DNA from: Sipunculus nudus
Taxonomy: Eukaryota > Annelida > Sipuncula > Golfingiida > Sipunculidae
Assembly: GCA_026874595.1 (NCBI GenBank)
Contig: CM049310.1
Coordinates: forward strand, 9,116,001-9,180,000
Direction of reading: 5' to 3'
DNA length: 64,000 nt
Part shown: piece by piece, positions 33,003-44,253 of the stretch
Layout of the letters: every line of letters begins with the position of its first letter
How positions within the stretch are numbered: position 1 is the first letter of the stretch
Notes under the pieces: model-generated
Database searches by the model: none
Seen by the model: the letters and a program-made list of their open reading frames with translations, nothing else
Told to the model about the DNA's origin: nothing
Translations under genes and position numbers: made by a program

Positions 33003-34879
33003 TTCGCCAAAACAGAGTTTTGCGGATACTATGTTTTTAGCTGCACGCCACCGCCGCCGCCACCGCGTAGGTGTCCGGAGAACTCCTCCATAACCGCTGG
33101 GCGGAATTTTACGAAACCTGGGATTATGTTCGGGCTACATGTGAACTGCTGCGCCCCGATTTTGTTTTCACCTCTGACCTTTCCTCTGCACTCTGCGTCA
33201 GTTTGTGCGTCTGTTTCCACACATAAACCCACATATCTCAGGAACCGTTTGACCGATCAGGAAAATTTTTTTGCACAAATGTAGCCCTTGGAGCACTTTA
33301 TAACATACACAAAAAATGGTGGTGCCACCTGCAACCATGTTTGCACAGTGTCCATCTGTTCGTCTGCCTTGGGTTAAAATCACTCATATCTCTGCTGTGA
33401 CTAGACTACGCTCTTTACACAGCGCTTTACCTATAGGGCTACTTCCTATATCGTAAGGCGCTGTTTGTTATGACCTCGTATCCTGAAGTGCGACACCAGA
33501 GGGGAGCACTGTATTTTTGTCCAATCAGATGAGACCTTGTGCTGGAAGACAAAGCCAAGTTAGGAATACACGGAGCCAATCATATTAATTTCTTTTTGAG
33601 TGACAGCTCATCCCCCAGCGTAACCGTCTGAACAGGCCACAGGCTCAGAGAGAATTGCCCCTGACGTGGTTTGCTTAGGGCCTTGGGCACATAGGATGCT
33701 CGGCCGGTGAGCTGTAATTAAAACGAAACGTTACAACAAAGGCTGCGTGCACACCTCGCTGGCTGGTTTCAGTTCTGCAAACAACAGATACATGGCTACA
33801 CAAACACAGTCATAATCGAATCGGTCGATGATGCGAGAATAGAGAGGGAGCAATTTAAATTTGACCGGAAACTCTTCAAGCGGCGCTTGAAGCGCGGCAA
33901 TGGGCGGAGCCAGGATGCCTGTCGAGTGTTTGTTTATTGGCATCTGATTGGCTGCTTGTCACATCGTATGCATGTTTATTTCAGTGGACAACAAACTGCC
34001 ATCTGGTGTCTAAATATATCATAAACGGTCAAAGCTGGCAGCGTGAAAATCAGTTGCTTCTTTAGAAGCGCAAGATTTCCACTGCCTCGGGAGCGTATGA
34101 CTAGACTAATTCACCTGAAATTTGGCATGCGTAAACATCCTGGATGGCTTTTCTGATTTTATGACAGGTGGTGCCACCTACATTCACGTTTACGCTGCAG
34201 ACATCCAAGCTCATATCTCGGGAACCGTTTGACCGATCAGGAAAATTTATTTGCACAAATGTAGCCCTAGGAGAGCTTTATAACATGCACAAAAAATGGT
34301 GGCGCCACCTGCAACCATGTTTGCACAGTGTCCATCTGTTCATCTGCCTTGGGTTAAAATCACTCATATCTCCGCAGCGACTTGACTAATTCACCTGAAA
34401 TTCGGCATGCTTATACATCCTGGATAGCTTTTCTGATTTTATGACAGGTGGCACCACCTACATTCACGTTTACGCTGCAGACATTCAAGCTCATATCTCG
34501 GGAACCGTTTGACCGATTGGGCCAAAATTTTGCATGTGTATAGATCTCACATAGCTCTTCATCATACGCAAAACTGGTGGTGCCACCTGCAGCCATTTTT
34601 GCACAGCTCCTGTCTGTTTGTCTGCCATGGGATAAAATCACTCATATCTCGGCAGTGGTTTGACATATCTGCCTAAAATTTTGCATATGTATACAACTTG
34701 GACGGCTTTCTGGATTTTGTGGTAGGGGGGGCAACCTACATACACAATTTGGCTGCAGACATCCATGCTAATATGCAACACTCTATTTCCCCTTGCCACT
34801 CAATCCATGCCTCACTTCACCCGTTCCACTCTGATTTAGGCGGATACACGTAGTCGCTTGTAGACTACCCGTATTCTAG
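33003..34879 (+). mobile_element. Helitron-like element (family H-V) nested in H-I
   Basis: Begins with a small hairpin (GCCAAAACAGAGTTTTGCGG) and ends with the stem GTAGTC...GACTAC, then CCGTATT and CTAG. The interior repeats a unit of about 180-270 bp containing ATATCTCGGGAACCGTTTGA and GGTGGCGCCACCTGCA. No protein frame is convincing. A second, minus-strand copy is at 37004-39900. Confidence 0.65.
33407..34097. mobile_element. Non-autonomous TIR element with a 9-bp target duplication (Mutator-like?)
   Basis: Within H-V, TGACTAGAC occurs at 33398-33406 and again at 34098-34106. The insertion between starts TACGCTC and ends GAGCGTA. The related H-V unit near 34378 lacks the insertion, which confirms the empty site. 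Nine-base duplications are typical of Mutator-like elements, but the inverted termini match for only seven bases. An internal hairpin ACAGCGCTTTAC / GTAAGGCGCTGT lies at about 33418-33467. Confidence 0.6.
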
Positions 34880-35000
34880 TTAAAATAAATTGTTGTTTAC
34901 TATTAGGGATTATATGAAGCAAGATAATGATAGACAAGGATGCAGTTGATTATATTAAATTAATCTAAATTTCCAGGTCTTTTCCAGGTGTTTAACTTGT

Positions 35001-35590
35001 TGGTTTATATTTATTACAAAATTAAAATAATAAATAAATATGTCAAAAATTTAAAATATTACCCAGACAAGTGCTCATTAAAGATTTTAATTCGTTTGAC
35101 TTATAACTCGTGGTTGTATCAGTTGTTACATGATACTGGCTAAAAAATCAAAATTTATATTGCTGGTCCTTTATTTCAGTTCATAAAATTAAACATTCCC
35201 AACTCCAGTTTGCTCCTGGTATGATATATTGGGTGTTTTGATCCTTGGATTAATTTTAACACATGTATTAGTTTTATAGCTGAGAATGCTTTTTCTCTTT
35301 TTTTCCTGATACCATTTAAAAAAATATAAATATTCAAATTTTTCCTGTTAGTGCTGTGGATTTATTTTCAAAGCATGTACACATTAACATTTCATCTGTT
35401 AAAATTTGAAATTTGAAACCAATTGATCAAAAACTGTAGATTTTATTCAAGTTTCCAGGTACCATGTCTTCATTGTTTACATCAGATCAGTATAAATGCA
35501 GTGTACTGGGCAGTTACATAACACCTTCAGGTCTGACCTACTGCCACTGTGAGTGTCTGGGTCAGGCTGGGTCAGGCAGTAATTACCAGA
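35001..35590. mobile_element. H-I-related fragment and AT-rich sequence
   Basis: Positions about 35335-35520 resemble the H-I interior unit (AAAACTGTAGATTTTATTCAAG). The remainder is AT-rich. No gene is seen. Confidence 0.45.
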
Positions 35591-35594
35591 GAGC

Positions 35595-35700
35595 CTCTCT
35601 TTCTCTCTCTCTCTGGCAGTCTAGGTCTCTCTTTCTCTCTCTCTCTCCTCTGCTTTTTTTCTTTCTTTCTCCATCTTTCTTTCTCTCTTTCTCTCTGGCT
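35595..35700. repeat. CT-rich low-complexity tract
   Basis: Alternating CTCTCT and CTTTCTTT runs. Confidence 0.9.
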
Positions 35701-35892
35701 TGTTTTGCCGCAAATATTGGGACATCGGTTCTAATCCGGTGAAAGCGGGACATCGCTTATTTCTATACTAAAAACTTTTCACATTGTTCGTGTTTGAGTG
35801 TGATACCTCCTTAATAAAAAAGCTGCTGCATATTTGCCTGTGCCTACAGGAACGAAACCTACTTATCAGGTATAAGCGGGACAATTTTCTCT

Positions 35893-36085
35893 CAGAGTAC
35901 CAATTGTCCAAGAGGGACAAGAATATTTCTTCTCCCAGAGTACCAATTGTCCAAGTGGGACAAGAATTTTCTTCTCTTAGAGTACCAATTGTCCAAATGG
36001 GACAAGAATATTTCTGCTCTCAGAGTACCAATTGTCCAAATAGAACAAGAATATTTCTTTTTTCAGAATATCAGTTGTCAAGAAG
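35893..36085. repeat. 43-bp minisatellite, about four units
   Basis: Each unit holds CAGAGTACCAATTGTCCAA and GGGACAAGAATATTTCT. The central CCAATTG is close to palindromic. The units degrade to the right. Confidence 0.85.
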
Positions 36086-36150
36086 AACGTATCAAGTTAT
36101 GGGGAGCCCATTCGTGACTTTAGGCCTAAAAACTACAGAACACACAAACC

Positions 36151-36438
36151 TACGGCGACTTCAATCGGCCATATAATTTTTTGGGGGGGAGGGGGCGAGG
36201 TTTTTTGCCCAGTGACAAGGGTTTTTGCCACGGCGAAAAGGGTTATCACCGCAGCGAGAAGGTTTTCGCCGCGGCAAAAAAGGTTTTCGCTGCAGCGAGG
36301 TTTTTGCCACGGCGAAAGGTTTGTGCCGCAGCGAAAATGGTTTTTCGCCGCAGCAAAAAGTAATAGTTTTCGCCGCGGCGAAAATTCCACCCCACCCCCC
36401 CCCCACAAAAATTAATATGGCTGATTGAAGCCACCGTA
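36151..36438. mobile_element. MITE with a palindromic minisatellite core
   Basis: The 288-bp element is flanked by direct CAAACC (36145-36150 and 36439-36444). Its ends are inverted: TACGGCGACTTCAATC on the left and the complement of TACGGTGGCTTCAATC on the right, continuing through GCCATAT and a poly(G)/poly(C) run. The core holds about nine units of a roughly 21-bp self-complementary word near TTTTCGCCGCGGCGAAAA. All reading frames across it are low-complexity artefacts. A 6-bp duplication is unusual; Dada-type elements make 6-7 bp, but the class is not proven. Confidence 0.7.
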
Positions 36439-36634
36439 CAAACCACTTGCTAATCCTCAAGTCAAGCTGAGAGAGAACATTTTGGCAAGAATTGTTTTAT
36501 TTAAAATTGGAGAACGAGTATCAGAAGAAAACCGTGATACAGTAGTGTTGATGTACTTTCTTCTCAGACATTCTTTTTCTGATGTGGTTTACATAATAAA
36601 ATTAACAGACAACACATATGGCCATTGTTGTTGA
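36425..36634 (+). CDS. Unassigned 69-codon frame beside the MITE
   Basis: The frame encodes a Leu/Ile/Val-rich segment with charged stretches (LRENILARIVLFKIGERVSEENRD). It begins inside the MITE end, so its start is not natural. It may be a stray exon fragment or chance. No domain is recognised and no splice sites fix its limits. Confidence 0.15.
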   Translation: MKPPYKPLANPQVKLRENILARIVLFKIGERVSEENRDTVVLMYFLLRHSFSDVVYIIKLTDNTYGHCC

Positions 36635-36639
36635 TAAAC

Positions 36640-37003
36640 CATCATTTATTCATAAGAAAGAAAAAAAAAAACCCATAAAAAATGGACATCATTTATGAGA
36701 ACAAACTCATCTCACATCTATGTATCAGGTTTTGTTTTACAAACCAGTGGAATACAGGCACAATTGCACCATCAAAAACATCACTCAAAGCAAAGTACAG
36801 GTATGATTTACTCTGTTCACAAAAGACAACATGCATGATAAACAATAAACTCTTGTAAATTTGAACAAGGCCTACAGGCCTAATGCGAACCTGTGCGATG
36901 GGATATACACAAAGTATACTGCTTCCTTGCTGGACCATTTCTTTTTAAGTACATGTAACATGTATATGTACAATGCAAGTACTAAATATTTTGAACCCAA
37001 GTA
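36640..37003. other. No gene seen
   Basis: An A-rich tract is at 36657-36670; nothing else is recognised. Confidence 0.4.
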
Positions 37004-39900
37004 CTAGAATACAGAGAGTCGACAAGTGACTGTGTATTAGCCAAAATCAGTGGTACGGGTGAAGTGATGCATGGATTTAGTGGTCAAGGGAAATGGAGTG
37101 AGATATGTGTTGCACATTACCATGGGAGGTGGGGCCACCTGCAATCTATCCAACACATATATACCGTAAATCTTGTTTTTATGGCCGCACGTCTATTTAT
37201 AGCCGCACCCTGAGTTTGCAACGTCTCTTAAAGGAGCTCCCACTGAGGTCCAAATACCCAAAACCCCCCTTAAAGGCCGCACCCCGACTCCGTCTCTGGC
37301 CTGATGGGTAAGATAATTAGTTGCACGTAGCAAAATAAATCACGACATAGCTGCTTTAATGAAGACTAGAATAAAAAAGTATTAATTACAGAGGTTAAAT
37401 ATGTTGGCAGATTACGTATATTAAACATATTTAACGCTTGAGATAGGGACAATATAGATATTTTGTCCCTAACGACTTTTGCACATGGATTGGCAGGCAT
37501 TTATCAGAAAAAGAAAGATTCCCCGAACGATCGTTTCGTTTGAATGGTGGTTACGCAAAACGATTCTTGTATGCATCAACACGCTTCTTTGCATGTAAAA
37601 GACCATAGTATGAACACTGAATTGAGGTTTATATGTACATTTATTGAAGCAAAAAGCCTGAATACTATCCACTATTACGCACCATCACGCAGTAGCGTTC
37701 AGGGGGCGAAATGATGGCTAAGACTGCTGAGACTGTCAGATTTTCAACCTGCGGGAACTTAATCACGGCTCGTGGTATACATATAAAAACTTATATGTAG
37801 AACCATGACATTTATATCTTTCGTGCGATAACTTGTTATAAAAAATCTTGGTAATTGTCACCAAATAATACGTTTAAAACACCCCAACTGTAACACAGCG
37901 GCCCGTTGGGCATGGTCAAGCAACATTGAAATAAATGCCTACTTTAAACTCATTTGCAGCGTTATTTAGCAACGATTATTTGTTTAAAAAAGTAAAATGA
38001 ATATAAAGCTGACATCGTAAAGAGTCGCATAATGGCTGACGATCGTTTTAAATCAAGTTTGAGTGCCGCCATGTGCTGAAACGCCCTGGTGTTCTGCTAA
38101 GAATATTTTGAACGGCTGTACGCGGTGGGTGGTAAACAGAACAGCCACCTATTTCGTCCCAGTGTGCCTTGCGCGAATGCTACCTTGACAAGATAAACGG
38201 ACATGGTAAACGGACACTTTCTTGAGGAAAAAAACTTGCTTACCTCGACCGGCCATTTAATTTCACTTCAAAATCACTCGTTTTCACGCGTCATGTTTGC
38301 TATACGTGCGTATCTCGACAAGGTAACTTCAGTTATTTTAATATTTAGTTGAGTTGACCAGCGATGTTTTCAAACGCATCAGCAAATTGTGACATGGAGC
38401 GATGTCATCGAACGATGTGACGATGATAATACCGAAGTTACCGGTATGAAAATGATTCGAATCTTCCGAGTAATTCAAGAAATGGAATTTTCATCATAGA
38501 TTAAGATTTCAAAATATTACTTTTAGAATTAAAATATACAGTGACTTTAAATGGATCAGCAGAATGTTTCTATACAAAATATATTGAAAAATCAGTAGCA
38601 AACAAGAATACGGCACCGCATGTAAAATCTGTATATTCACCAAATTCCATCGGCTGTAGTGACATGTTCTACCATTTATATCTACAAGCGGGTTTCCCCT
38701 CTAACACTATTTCCATTCATACAATATATTCGTGATTGTATAAAAAAACAAAGATTAAACAGAAGTAAATGACCGGGCTATACGCATTCAAGGATGAAGG
38801 TTTTCCAGAAACATGACATGGGGGCGAGAAGATGGGCTATTCAATATTGAGGTACATGTATCAGACATTATAAAAAATGTCAGTAAGTACCTGCTAAATT
38901 TGAACTTTTATAAAGATTTCATAGTGTTCTAAATTACATATTTGGATTTTCTGAATTATTTTTATGAACAACATAGATTCCAGGGCAATTCAGCTCCGTC
39001 AAAGGTATGACCGGTAATACCGATTTTTTCCAACAGACGTCACCACTAGTCCTCACCATGAATAATCTCATTCATTTTAATCTCGTAATAAGTGTTGTTA
39101 TTGTTCAATGTTTATTGTTATTGTTTAATTGATTGCATATAATTGTTATATTTTATATGAACATTTAGACTATACAATTTTATACAATCAATCTTTGACT
39201 ACAAAGAGTATTTCCTCTGTGGTGTGCTTGATCTCCTATTATCGCCCAAAGGAGCGCCATGTCCGGGAGAGAGTTCTTCTCACAGTTCATTTCTGATAAA
39301 CCATCTATTTATGGCCGCATCCCAAATTCAGAAAAAAAGTCGAGATTTTCGATTTTGAGTTTGTTTTTAAGGCCGCGGCGATAAAAACAGGATTTACGGT
39401 ACATGCCAAATTTCAGGCAGATAATTTAAACCATTGCAGAGGTATGCATGATTTCATCATTAGGCAGACAAACATTGACATTGTGCAAAAATGGTTGCAG
39501 ATGGCACCACCAGTTTTGGGTATCATACAGAGGTGAGCTCTATAAACTTGCAAAATTTCAGGCTGGTTGGTCCAACGAGTCTTGAGTCTGCAGTGTAAGT
39601 GTATATTTAGGTGGCACCACCTGTCACCTAAAAGATTAAACTTTTCAAGATGTATAAACGTGCAAAATTTCTGGTTAATAAGTCCAAAAACTACAGAATT
39701 ATGCATCATTTTATCCCAAGGACAAACAGATGGCCTTTGTGTGAAAAGGAAATTTAGGTGGTGCCATCTGTCACATAATGATAAAGCGCTATATTAAATG
39801 TATAAATGTGCAAAATTTCAGGCTGATCGGTCCAACGAGTCCTGAGATATCAGCAGTGTAAAGGTATATGTAGGTGGCGCCACCTGTCACATATATGATA
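37004..39900 (-). mobile_element. Helitron H-V copy, split by TIR element B
   Basis: On the minus strand the 3' end CTAG is at 37004, and the flank up to 37160 is homologous to the end of the copy at 34879. After the TIR insertion the repeat units resume (39403-39900) with GCAAAATTTCAGGCTGAT and GGTGGCGCCACCTGTCAC, about four units of 120-145 bp. The 5' terminus is not identified. Confidence 0.6.
37164..39400. mobile_element. TIR DNA transposon B, non-autonomous, TA target duplication
   Basis: Inverted ends CCGTAAATCYTGTTTTTAT, continuing into GCCGC, with TA on each side (37162-37163, 39401-39402). Length is 2237 bp. The ends closely resemble those of element A at 21.6 kb (CCGTARATC, a T-rich stretch, then GCCGC), so one transposase family probably moved both. 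A subterminal GGCCGCACC word is repeated at 37190, 37273 and, in variant form, 39315. No transposase frame is seen. Confidence 0.75.
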
Positions 39901-40285
39901 AACCTATTCAAAAATGTTATATTTCAATTAAAATTTTTTAAACTTAAAAAAAAAATAAAACTATCCAAGATCTTTGGTCAATTAAGTTTTTTGATCAATC
40001 CAATTACTGGGACATTTAAGATTTTGTAAATTTCTTTACCAAATATGGGAATATTAAAGGTCAAGGTCACTTTCATAGTCAAGGTCATGACCCCAATTTA
40101 AATATATCTCATTCCATAATATCAAAGATAAAAAAAATTAAAATAAAAAAAATTAAATTTAAATTTAAATTTAAATTAAAGCGGTAGCAAGAAAATGACA
40201 CAAGATGGTGCCATTTGTATTCTGCAGAAGATAAAAAAAGGAAGATTTAAATTTTTAAAATTTTAATTTAAATTTAATTTAAAAT
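39901..40285. other. AT-rich palindromic sequence, no gene
   Basis: Runs such as AAATTTAAATTTAAATTTAA (about 40150-40182) and a second block at 40245-40290 are self-complementary and complementary to each other. Confidence 0.6.
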
Positions 40286-41142
40286 TTAAAACGGACCAAT
40301 AATTTCACCCAAAGAGACAGAGTACTATTAGTGATATTAGTGGTACGTGTAGGCTGAAAAGATATAAAGAGTCTGTGACATCACGACAGAAAGGATTAGT
40401 ACGACGAACATACATCCTTATTGCTTGTACTGGACACAGGAGGGCATCCAACTCCGCAGGACCGACGTCCTGGGCGAGTGATAGAATAATGATCGGAGAG
40501 AAGGCTTGATCACCCATGGTGGTTGCTCTGACCGTCGACAGCCGCTAGCTAGCAACACAAGAAAAAATGTCTTGAGTGTGAGTCTTTTAATGGAGACTGA
40601 CTCCAGAGGCTCCCATGGGGCACGTGTCAAAGTGTATCAAACGAACGCAAGCTCTGGAAGCTGCGGCGCTTGACGTGGGCATTGTGTTCTAAATGATGCC
40701 AGTAAATCTGAAAGGAAAGATCTACTAGCATGACTAGTATTCCTCTCGCCCTATAGATCGGATTTAGCATGGCCCTATAGCCCTCGATTATTGCTGGCTT
40801 TAGCTCAACCCGAGCGAACAGGTAGCAAAGGAATGATAGAACATCATTTAGAGGGGCAGAGAACAGATCGATTTGCTTTCCGTCACACCAACGAACGAAT
40901 ACTCGCAACTTGGCTTCATAGGTGCGAGTGGAGGACTGTCGGTTCTTCCTGGATAAATGTCTAGACACGTCTCTAGGAAAACCTACCTCCTGGAAGGATC
41001 CCTGGATAGCATCCATGCGTGCAGGCACACTGCCTCTACGGAATCGTGAAAGATATCTCGACCTGGTTGCTTGAGCAGTCTGCATCGTAGTAGCAGCTCC
41101 CTGGGAGTGTCCACTAACAGACTGAGAAGCATTGGATACCAC
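40286..41142 (-). pseudogene. DIRS-like tyrosine recombinase, truncated
   Basis: The N-terminal arm-binding part (41142-40627) includes SSTRTYEAKLRVFVRWC and LNDVLSFLCYLFA. The core start (LKTFFLVLLASGCRRSE, where the first catalytic Arg normally lies) is at about 40560 and CPVQAIRMYVRRTNPF follows. The frame shifts near 40510 and 40370. The sequence ends in AT-rich DNA at about 40286, before the second catalytic box and the Tyr. Confidence 0.75.
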
Positions 41143-41720
41143 AGCTGTGTTGGATACTTGGGAGCTTTGAGAAGCACCATGCAGTTTGACCGGGCTACCT
41201 TGTGTAGAACCTCGGTCAGAAAGCCGGTCGGGGGATGTGCGTCAGTGTACATCCCGTCCCAACTGATCGCCATGGAGTCCATCGCCAGGGCACCGTCCTC
41301 TGGAAGGGGTGAGCAATAAGCCAGCAGTTTGGTATTCTTGGACGTTGCAAACAGGTCTACGTTCGGTGTACCGAATACCTCACACAGAGCCTGGAATATT
41401 TGTGGTGACAGACTCCACTCAGTACCGAGTAAAAGTGCGTCTGCCAAAACGTTGCATTTGCCCTGCTGATGTCTGGCCTTGATCAGATGTCCGTGCGCCC
41501 ACATTGATCGTATCAAGGCCTCTGCCTCCAAGCAGAGGTCTAGGGACTTCGTCCCTCCCTGCTTGTTGATATGCGCTACGACCGTTGTCTTGTCCGTGTA
41601 GATCAACCACTCGGTGCCGATTGGATATCGATTGGCCCATCAATCGTAGGCACGCGTCACCGCCTTCAGCTCTAGGACATTGATGTGAAACTGTCTGTCT
41701 GAAGGTGTCCACCTCTGCGA
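40983..41720 (-). pseudogene. DIRS-like RNase H region
   Basis: The open frame 41606-40983 has YTDKTTVVAHINKQGGTKS and ARHQQGKCNVLADALL, followed by the characteristic DIRS segment PNVDLFATSKNTKLLAYCSP and WDGMYTDAHPP. The upstream HINVLELKAV piece is in another frame (about 41690-41660). The usual Asn of the DNTT box is Lys (DKTT). This domain degrades the RNA strand during reverse transcription. Confidence 0.75.
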
Positions 41721-41762
41721 CAGCTCCATCTCCTCCAGGTGAGAGACCCAAGTGCCACCAAG

Positions 41763-43766
41763 TCAGGACGATTTGGCTTGGGAATTGCATCCACATCTGC
41801 CCTTGCCCTTGCCCCCCCCCCCCCCCCCCCCCCGCTTTGGGGGGTCAGAGGGACGAAAGGGCTGCTGCTGTTGCTGCTGGGAAGCAGTCGAAGAAGCCGT
41901 AGCCAACTTGGCAGGGGCTTTTGCTTTTAGCCACATGGCTAAGGAAAGCCTCACATATGATTCTGTCTCATCTCGAGAACAGACAATCGTGGGACTCCCC
42001 CAAAGGTGTTGCCCAAAAAAAAAAAAAATTAGATCTCAGCTCGGCCGCATCAACCTCTCTGACATCTATAAGACGTAGATCAGCTTCCCGGGCTGTCAAA
42101 TTCATATGTGCTGAAAGAGAGGCTGAAACCTTCTCAGCACTATGAATTGTGGACAGGAGGACATCCAGAGCTGAGCAGTCTGGGCCCTCTCTGTCACAGC
42201 CCCTGGTAGCTCAGCGTCATCGAGAATATCCTGCACCAAATTGGTCAGGTGGATCCGCCGTCGACAACTGGCCCATGGGATGGTGACCAGCAGACTGCCA
42301 TGAAGTAAGCCTAGACATCTTCATGGGAACTGACGACCTTCTTCTTAGGAAGGAGGCCTACATGCTCGTCATCTCCTGACGGTTTCGAAACATAGCTCTC
42401 AGTGGGTGCTGAGGCATATGTTACGACCGCTCGGCCCTTGATGGACAATGAAGGAAATATTGACTCCGAGCAACCAACTTCCTTCTTTGTCATCACCTTC
42501 TGATTAATATCACAACAGTGTTTAACCAGATGATCGGCCATGGGGAGGGAAATGAGAGGTTTCTCAGGAGTAGCTGCGACTTGGCCATATTCTGTAGAAA
42601 CCTGCTGCACTACAGGTGGTAGACCCATAAGTCTAGCGATCTCTTGAATCACCAACTTGAAGGCAGATTTCCTGTCTCCTGTCATCTACCCATCACCTGA
42701 AGAATCAGGGTCTCGGAGTGACCCCTTGATCGTATCTCAGCCGCTACTTGATCGAGTAGAGGCCATAGACATGCTGCTTACGATCGGATCATGGCCATGT
42801 GTAGCGGTCACGCTCCTGTGAGCTGACATAGCACCTGGTAGCCTGGCTGCACCCAGCAAGCCATGCATGTCTCTCCCTGCAGCTGAGGCCGCCAGCCCGG
42901 CTTGCTGAGGGTGACACACCCCCTGGCTGTCCACAAAGGGCTGCAAGGGAAAGAGAAACGGCCGTTCTTTGATCGAGGAGTAGCAAAGCTACCAGCAGAA
43001 TCTACGGCCGTAGTATTGCTCAGGGAGGCCCCTGGTTTGGGCATCAGAGCTAACCACAATCATAGATCTGCCCGTCTGTCGACCAGCACTCGGTCGCACA
43101 GACGCCGATGGAACAGAGTCTCTCGCCTTCGAGGTTGACTCTCTGACCAAAGAGGAAGGAACTTTCTTCATCTTCTTGGCCTTCCCAGAGGAAGTCAAGG
43201 AAAAAGAATCGTGAGGCATCGCTTCACCCAAATCCTTCCTCTTCACCCCAGACTCAGCAACTGGGGGTATACCTACCCCTAGAGACTGCAACACTGCCAG
43301 GATATTGGCTTGCAGGAATGCTGGAGTAATAGGCAAGAATCCAGGAGGAGGCAGGGTACAACCGGGACAGAAGGGAAAGGGGTGGGGGATCCTCAGTCAC
43401 ATCCATCAGGACATGAACAGAGGTCTTGGCAGGGTCCACGGCCACCTCCTCCTGGACAAGGGTGGGGTCCTGCGTAGCGAGTCCCTGCTCCCTTCTCTGA
43501 AGTTCGATGGCATTCAGCTTGGCTTGGGAGGACTCTGAATACTTCACCGTGGCTGCCACAAAATGTTTAGCGGTTCAATTGGTGCAAAGAGAACATCTCA
43601 AGTCTCTGATTGTGAGGGGCCCATGATAGAGGCAATAAAAACACATATTGTGTACCTGGCTCCTGCACAAAATTTTCAATGAACACGAAGGACAGGAACG
43701 CCTTGTCATGGGTCCCTCCGAAACAGAAGACATGATAGTGTTCTCTCTGAACAGTGAATCACACAT
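41763..43766 (-). pseudogene. DIRS-like gag, decayed
   Basis: At the N-terminus a Cys-rich motif (CPSCSLKIL, VHNMCFYCLYHG, CSLCTN) is readable in frame to 43575, where a TGA interrupts. A Gln/Glu-rich helix (SQAKLNAIELQRREQ), a Ser/Lys-rich linker and a helical region (FKLVIQEIARLMGLPP, MADHLVKHCCDIN) follow. It ends in a low-complexity QQQQQQPF and Gly-rich stretch encoded by the C/G run at 41814-41833. There are at least three frameshifts. Such a gag would coat the element's RNA; function is inferred from position only. Confidence 0.55.
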
Positions 43767-44065
43767 ATACTATGGACTAGAAGTGTTATTTACGGACAAG
43801 GGATGCGAGAAACAAGTATAGAACAAAGTATATAGAGTGAGCGATAATAGGTGGTTTAGCATATACCCGGCCTGGGCGAATCTACCACCAAGTCTCAGTA
43901 GCGCGTCTCTCGCTGCAGACACAAAAAATAAGCTCGTTTAAATGGAGAATCCTTCAGCTCGTTTCATAAATCTGATAACAAATCGGAACTCGATCCTCTA
44001 TTCATTTTAAGATAAATATCACTCTACACAGTACAAATCATATGCGTACCTGAGAATCTACATAC
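43767..44065. other. No gene seen
   Basis: Lies between the DIRS gag and the last recognised exon of the zinc-finger gene; presumably intron and/or the DIRS 5' end. Confidence 0.4.
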
Positions 44066-44253
44066 CTTCAGTTTGATCAGGTCACTGGTGAGGGGATGGT
44101 GCTCCTTCTTATTGTATCTGATTTCTGCCGCATTCTGGCGAGCAACACTGGCAAGGTTATCGGACCACTCACTGTTTCCAGGAAGTCTGAAGCATTGTTC
44201 TTGTCAGAGATGTCGCGGTGTCGTATTGCAGGCGCTTTCTTCAGTAGTGCTTG
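44066..44253 (-). pseudogene. Zinc-finger-family gene, exon 5 (one-base deletion)
   Basis: The frame starts after an AG at 44254 and reads QALLKKAPAIRHRDISDKN, then SDFLETVSGPITLPVLLARM. This aligns with the paralogue's RLASIKLANAI...KDFLKLM...STKIARVNL at 61.2 kb. A strong donor (CTGAAG before GTATGTAG) closes it at 44066, preceded by TSDLIKLK in a different frame. One base is missing in the CCCC run near 44087; adding it back would make the exon 189 bp and in phase. Exon 4 joins it in phase 0. Confidence 0.55.

Larger units (their letters stand above)
31427..35000 (-). mobile_element. Helitron H-I copy, interrupted by another Helitron
   Basis: The 3' end (AGTCAGCTGAGCT plus CTAA on the minus strand) is at 31427, inside the Gypsy-4 fragment. 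The sequence to 33002 and again from 34880 to about 34970 follows the copy at 17031-19644 (for example GATGCAGTTGATTATATTAA near 34940). The 5' terminus (AACAAGGGACC) was not found, so the right boundary is approximate. The middle is occupied by the H-V element. Confidence 0.7.
40286..43766 (-). mobile_element. DIRS-like tyrosine-recombinase retroelement, reverse transcriptase deleted
   Basis: Minus-strand order: gag (43766-41763), RNase H with the DIRS-specific C-terminal region (41720-40983), then tyrosine recombinase (41142-40286) overlapping the RNase H frame, as in DIRS elements. The whole reverse-transcriptase domain is missing at the gag/RNase H junction near 41760-41815. The recombinase ends before its H-x-x-R and Tyr, so the 3' end is lost too. 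Terminal repeats were not recognised. Confidence 0.75.

Noticed and set aside
36181-36460. Six overlapping frames of 60-99 codons rich in FAAAK/RRGEN on both strands
   Set aside because: They are all translations of the palindromic minisatellite in the MITE; every frame stays open because the unit length avoids stops.
41705-42145. Pro- and Gly-rich plus-strand frames
   Set aside because: Shadows of the poly(C) run and of the DIRS gag on the minus strand.
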